Assembly (NCBI GenBank): GCA_000467715.1
Contig: AJFK01001074.1
Coordinates: 1 to 64,000, forward strand
Source: Hysterium pulicare CBS 123377
Taxonomy: Eukaryota > Ascomycota > Dothideomycetes > Hysteriales > Hysteriaceae
DNA: 64,000 bases
Direction of reading: 5' to 3'
A model generated the notes under the pieces. It was not told the origin of the DNA. It searched no databases and worked only from the letters and a program-made list of their open reading frames with translations. Positions 59,596 through 64,000 of the stretch are shown here, piece after piece. A program made the position numbers and the translations under genes. Position 1 is the first letter of the stretch; every line of letters begins with the position of its first letter.

Positions 59596-59726
59596 TCGTT
59601 TTACAGACTGAAGAAAAACCGTAACCGTTCTAAACAAGAAAGATCAAAGAAAAATATTAAAATTATATCAAGGTTGTCTGTCTACTCTTTTACATATTAA
59701 TAATTATGAAATGTAATCAAGTTAAT

Positions 59727-62397
59727 TCAAACCATCTCAATTGCCCCATCGTCCGCATATCTTACTCTACCCCTTTCCGAATGCATGATAAGCGGTGTTA
59801 ACCCAGTAGAGTCCACGGCGTCGTTCGGAGTGCCGCCTGCAGATTTGATAGACCCAACCCCAGATATCGTGATCGCTCCATCATCGTTTAGAATCTTCCA
59901 CTCGGTCGAAAGTGGGCTGACCTTCGAGCCCGGCCTCGGGGAAAGGATTTCCTGGCTCTCCGGAAACTTCCCAAACGACGAGGATGCCGCTAGCCCGAAT
60001 AAGTTCATGGGGTCGCAAATATCGACGATCAACCCGTCCCGATAGTGGCGGAAGACGAGATACCAAAGCATGAAGAGGTTCATGAGGAGGACTACAGCGA
60101 AAATGATGATGTAGAGCTTTTTGTAGAATGCGTCACCCCCAGAAACAAATAGGGTTGGTTCTAGCATCGCAGGGAACGCCTCGGATTCCCCTGAAACGTT
60201 CGTGAAATTCTTGGAAAGATCCTGTTTGGAATTATTGGCGACGTACTATAAGAAGTGGAGAAGAACTTACCTCGGGAATCTCGAACGGGGAGTCTTGAGC
60301 TGCCAGCAATAGGGAAGGCATCAGTATGGAGCCTAAGGCTTCTGCTAGGCTGGGTAGGTCTGGCTGTAAACTTGCATTTGTTAGCATTAGCCTCGACAAG
60401 AACGATGGATTATCGCCCTGCGAATCGGTTTCTCCAAGGTTCAGGGCCACAGACGTGGCTGCGAGAGAGCCTACTGCAACCCAACCAGTGCTTATTGTGT
60501 CTAATTTCGATGTATTGCGCTTATGATACGACATCTGGTTGCTATTTTCGGCACAGTGGGCAGTCATGACACTCGCATTTCCGGCGACGGCGAGCTCGGT
60601 AGAGCAGTCGGCAAGCAAGCCTGCTTGCATCGAGCAGAGGAAGTATGGTTTGGATGTGTTGTTGGAATTTCCGAGCAAGTATATGGAATCTCTGCCGTAG
60701 TTTTTATACGCATCGGGCCAGTTTGTCCTGTTCAGTATCTGATTTTACCCAATGGTCAGCGCTGTGTTAGAGCCTACTGTACTCAAATCTCTTGCTTACC
60801 GTTTGAAATGAAGATGGGTATCTATAAAACACTGCATCGCTTTTAGATCGTGATGTATTTGCAGTAGGATGGAGCTTACTCGGCCGCGTCTTATTCTCGC
60901 TCCAATTGAAAACACCATCCAACGGTGTTTTTACCGAAGCAAATTTGTCCCAGTCAAAAGCGGTGATGAAAAAAGTATCCGCGCCCTCAGATTCCAGGTC
61001 AGTCGTCGTATTCAAAGATCCTTTGTTTTGTAACACTTGTTCTTCATAAACAAGATCTCCAATTTCAGCTCTTTCGGCGTTTGCACAGAGAATGTTGAGG
61101 AATGGGCTCGGCACCGATGCCCGCAGTTTGTAACGCCCAACACCACCATCAAATTCCTAGACGCAGTCAGATACGAAAATTTTGATAGATGAAATTCGAG
61201 TTTCTTACACCAGGTTGTGGAATTGACTCTCTAGAGGATCTCGCCGCCTGTAAGACTCCTGGGTGAGGTAGCGCCAGTGTGACGTTGTTCACAACTCTCC
61301 CAAACTTGTCAAAAGTCTCTTGCATGTCGATGCTTTGAACCCAAGAACTGTTTAGCTGGCACTGCAAAAGGGTTCTTCTATCCAAAACCGACGGAGCAAG
61401 TCTCCCCGACTGGTTTATACTCTGATTGTGCTCTTCTCCTATGTCCTGCCACTGTCCCAAGTAGCTGCTGTATGAGTCGCTTCCTTTAGACGAGTACACT
61501 ATACCCAAGAAGCTTCTGGCCGCTGATTGACTGGTATCCTGCTCTAGAGGATATCTGCTAGTCGTCTCTAAGTACCATTCGTTTGCGAAGGACGTTTTCA
61601 CCGTACCGCTAACGGTTATATGTCGAGGGTCAACATCTCGTAATACCGGCTGTACTACTTCACATAAGCTACAACTTGATTTGAGAGAATATACATACTT
61701 AGACTATTTGACGCAGTCCCATAGAGCGTTGTGGCAATAGCTGCTGCCAGAACGTACCACCCCAAGAATGACTTCATCCCAAGGTCAAGCACCTTCCCAT
61801 CCCCCACCATACTGCCGGGATCGATGATCCAGTCTCTCATACAGATCTGATCGAGGCTTACTCCATGGGGTACATTCATGTTGATCGAACGCCTTGTAAG
61901 GACCTGACCAAGAAATAGGACACAAACGGATCCGAAGGTAATCTCAATCACTTTCGCAGTGATTGAGGCTACTTGTTTCGCAAGGAAAGGATCGCGTATA
62001 CTGTCCCAAACGGGGCCCCAAATGGCGATGGCAAGATAAGCTCCAGAGAGTAAGGTAGAAAGTAAGGATATGGCCAGATATTTCCAATAGCTGCTCTTTG
62101 GTCTACCTGGGAGGGGATCTGACAGTGTTAGCAGCACAAACCGCCGGGAAGACTATGATACCACTAACTCTCCTGGGTCGCAATCAAGGCTGGGGAATGT
62201 GTGCGACTGATAACAGTGTGGCGTATTGCATCATTCCCAATCCCTGGATCTTGTTCGCTGGTTTCAACCTCTGTCTTCGCATTAATGCCTCGAATGCCTA
62301 AACCAGCTGATCGGAGGGAATGAGAATCAGGCTTGCTCGAGGCCACATTAGTCCGCTCTTCAGGTAGCATAGTGGCCCTCACAACTGGAGAAGGCAT
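59727..62397 (-). CDS. Fungal multispanning membrane protein, unknown function
   Basis: Six exons (62169-62397, 61699-62118, 61209-61657, 60800-61156, 60271-60738, 59727-60221) give 805 aa with all phases consistent. A polar, probably cytosolic N-terminus is followed by three hydrophobic helices (YLAISLLSTLLSGAYLAIAI, ITAKVIEITFGSVCVLFLGQ, FLGWYVLAAAIATTLYGTA). Next comes a long region rich in N-glycosylation sites (NQS, NSS, NVT, NTT, NTS, NRT, NAS), and one last helix LYIIIFAVVLLMNLFMLWYL before an acidic cytosolic tail. The layout suggests a plasma-membrane or vacuolar protein with a large outside domain, a type common in filamentous ascomycetes without known function. The second intron would be only 41 nt, so that join is the least certain. 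Other introns are 50, 52, 61 and 49 nt. Confidence 0.8.
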
Positions 62398-63421
62398 TTT
62401 TCGAAAAGGAATACTGTTGAAGATGTGCTCAAAGGACGATACTTGAATCTGCTGGGCAGAACTTTCATTTTGAGCTGAGGGGCCGCTATTATTCTCTCGT
62501 CTCTGTTAACACAGAGCCTCATCCCACGTTTAATTAATCCTTACGCTCACCTGCATGAGCTGCGGTTCTCGATGTTCACCTTACTTCAGCTCCTCTGCAA
62601 ACGGAAGGTTTTTGGCCCCCAAACTCTTCTTCCTGCATGCCAAGGTTGGTGGAGGTCACTCCGAGACCATTCCCTAACCTCAAGAAAACGCCCAAAAGGC
62701 TGTGCTGAAGAATGCGCTACTAATACGAAATGTGTCTTCCTCCTTTCGCGAGTGGAATCTAAACGCATTTTAAGTAGAATCACCTCCGCTTTGGCCCCCG
62801 TCTCAATGTTATGGGTTGTACGAAGTACATACTGTCATATTACTTACAGCCTCACTGCAAGGCTGCCTTTATTCCCGGCTTTTGTTGTCTTGCAGGGCAA
62901 AGCATAGCTCGAAAGGAAGGGCGACCGGCGCCTATACACTATTCAGAGCGGGTCTTTCCACGAAGGATGCCAAGGCTTCAAAGATTGCCCTGTTGGAGAG
63001 AGCGGCGCAAGAAGCAGATTGTGGTTCGAAGATAGCGACGAGGGGCCATTTTGCTCGAATGCTGGGCATTTTGACGAGAAGGATGAATTTAGACGCAGAA
63101 CTCAGAAGGAAAGGAAATCATGTGATAGATGTGAATACAAATTATTGAGAGAGTTACTGTATCTCAACCTCGATGATTGCAAAGGACGAGCGGTCGTTTT
63201 ACAGCCTGAAAGAAACTTTGGTATGGGCTAGCATGATCTCTGAGGGATACGAACTTTCTCATCGAAGTAGCAGGATTGAATAAAGTGCCTGAGCAGTAAG
63301 GGAATCAATGACGAAAACTAGTGAAGTAATATAAAAAGATGTGAAGTGCTTAAGCAGGGTCTTACACTATTTTACATGTTCGACATTGAAGAGTTCTCTG
63401 TTGCCAATCATCACAACATCA
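62398..63421. other. Intergenic region between membrane gene and coq9
   Basis: About 1 kb. The left part is the membrane gene's promoter. 63,183-63,215 repeats the motif GGACGAG..GGTCGTTTTACAG..CTGAA also found at 59,587-59,618. No gene is supported. Confidence 0.45.
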
Positions 63422-64000
63422 TTATATCCTCACTCCCTTACTCCTAAGGACGTTGAAAATTGAATGTCCCGTGTAATCGACCCATTCACCAAAAGCTCCT
63501 AGAAAGCCTCCGACCTTTAAGGCATCCTCTAACCGGTCATCTAAGAACTTCTCTGTTTCTGTGAAGTCCTTCGATGTGTCCTGTGTCATGAACACTTCTG
63601 TCGCTGAATATATTGCAGAAAGGCTTGCACGTTTCGTGTACCAGCTTGTGTCGACGCTGGTGTCACCGGCGAGGAACCAAATCTCGTCTGCAAGTCGCGC
63701 GAGTTCAGCGAAGGAGTCTGGGACGTAGCTTGGTTGGGCCATGGTTGCCAATGCCTAATATTCGAGTCAATCATCTACCATGCTAACAAGTGGAATGATC
63801 TGCCACAGAGCTCTGCATAGTGTAGTGAAATAAAGCACTCAGTCCAGAAGCGTGGACATGAACGACTTACCTCCTGCCATCTATGTATTATAGGCTCGTT
63901 AGCACGTAGTCGTGCTAGGGTCAACGTCCTGACTTTCGCTCCAATGCCCAGCTTCCTTCCGCTTTGCTCGCCCTCCGCAGGAAACTGTACAGTATCCTTC
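63422..64000 (-). CDS. coq9: Coq9, ubiquinone biosynthesis lipid-binding protein (5' part outside window)
   Basis: Coq9 binds lipid in the mitochondrial matrix and supports Coq7 hydroxylase in coenzyme Q synthesis. Two exons are visible: 63871-64000, open to the window edge, and 63422-63754, separated by a 116-nt intron. The joined sequence reads LGIGAKVRTLTLARLRANEP, IIHRWQEALATMAQP, then ADEIWFLAGDTSVDTSWYTK, RASLSAIYSATEVFMTQDTS, a diagnostic Coq9 signature, and ends VLRSKGVRI. The mitochondrial presequence and N-terminal part lie beyond 64000, so this record is partial only because of the window. Confidence 0.93.

Noticed and set aside
1-64000. tRNA genes
   Set aside because: I looked for B-box-like GGTTCGAA stretches; the ones present (for example near 28,375 and 10,790) lie at splice sites or in coding DNA without a cloverleaf.

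Overview
This window is nuclear DNA of a filamentous ascomycete (Pezizomycotina). The evidence is: genes split by short GT-AG introns (mostly 47-75 nt, with CTAAC/CTGAC-type branch sites), a frequency (frq) clock gene, a HET-domain incompatibility gene, a GH128 secreted glycosidase, and fungal versions of Atg7, Gcn1, Msh2, Prp1/Prp6, Hfi1/Ada1, Ist1 and Coq9. A frq gene and compact introns fit Leotiomycetes or Sordariomycetes; I cannot go lower. I saw no tRNA, rRNA, CRISPR array or recognisable intact transposon.

Layout. 0.5-5 kb: an unrecognised minus-strand gene, an APH-like kinase, and a small two-exon unknown. 5.5-23.5 kb is a housekeeping block: atg7 (-) divergent from dCMP deaminase (+), then gcn1 (-), 8 exons and 2682 aa, divergent from a DEAH/DEVH helicase of the DHX29/YLR419w type (+). 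24-36 kb: msh2 (-), a dienelactone hydrolase (-), a LENG1-like Cir_N splicing-related gene (-), a conserved fungal unknown (+) and prp1/prp6 (+). 36.6-45.8 kb is all minus strand: hfi1/ada1, ist1, a possible decayed gene, a GH128 glycosidase and an Flc/TRP-like membrane protein. 45.8-49.7 kb is gene-poor and ends in a minisatellite. 49.7-55.6 kb: a single-exon HET gene, then frq (991 aa). 55.6-64 kb: the long frq upstream region, an interrupted zinc-finger-like reading frame, a 51-bp tandem repeat, a six-exon multispanning membrane protein, and the 3' part of coq9 cut by the window edge.

In twelve genes the exon joins I propose close an open frame of a length normal for the family (for example gcn1 2682 aa, msh2 923 aa, prp1 928 aa, frq 991 aa, atg7 715 aa), so those models are well supported.

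The most unusual observation is a sharply bounded block of about 98 bp, roughly 91% identical, shared in inverted orientation by two splicing-related genes 3.5 kb apart (prp1 near 33,042-33,139 and the LENG1-like gene near 29,432-29,529). It is in frame in both and encodes nearly the same peptide. Other points of interest are GATCGA elements upstream of frq, three stop-free introns whose length is a multiple of three, a GC-AG intron, and two reading frames each interrupted by one stop of a type that RIP could produce.
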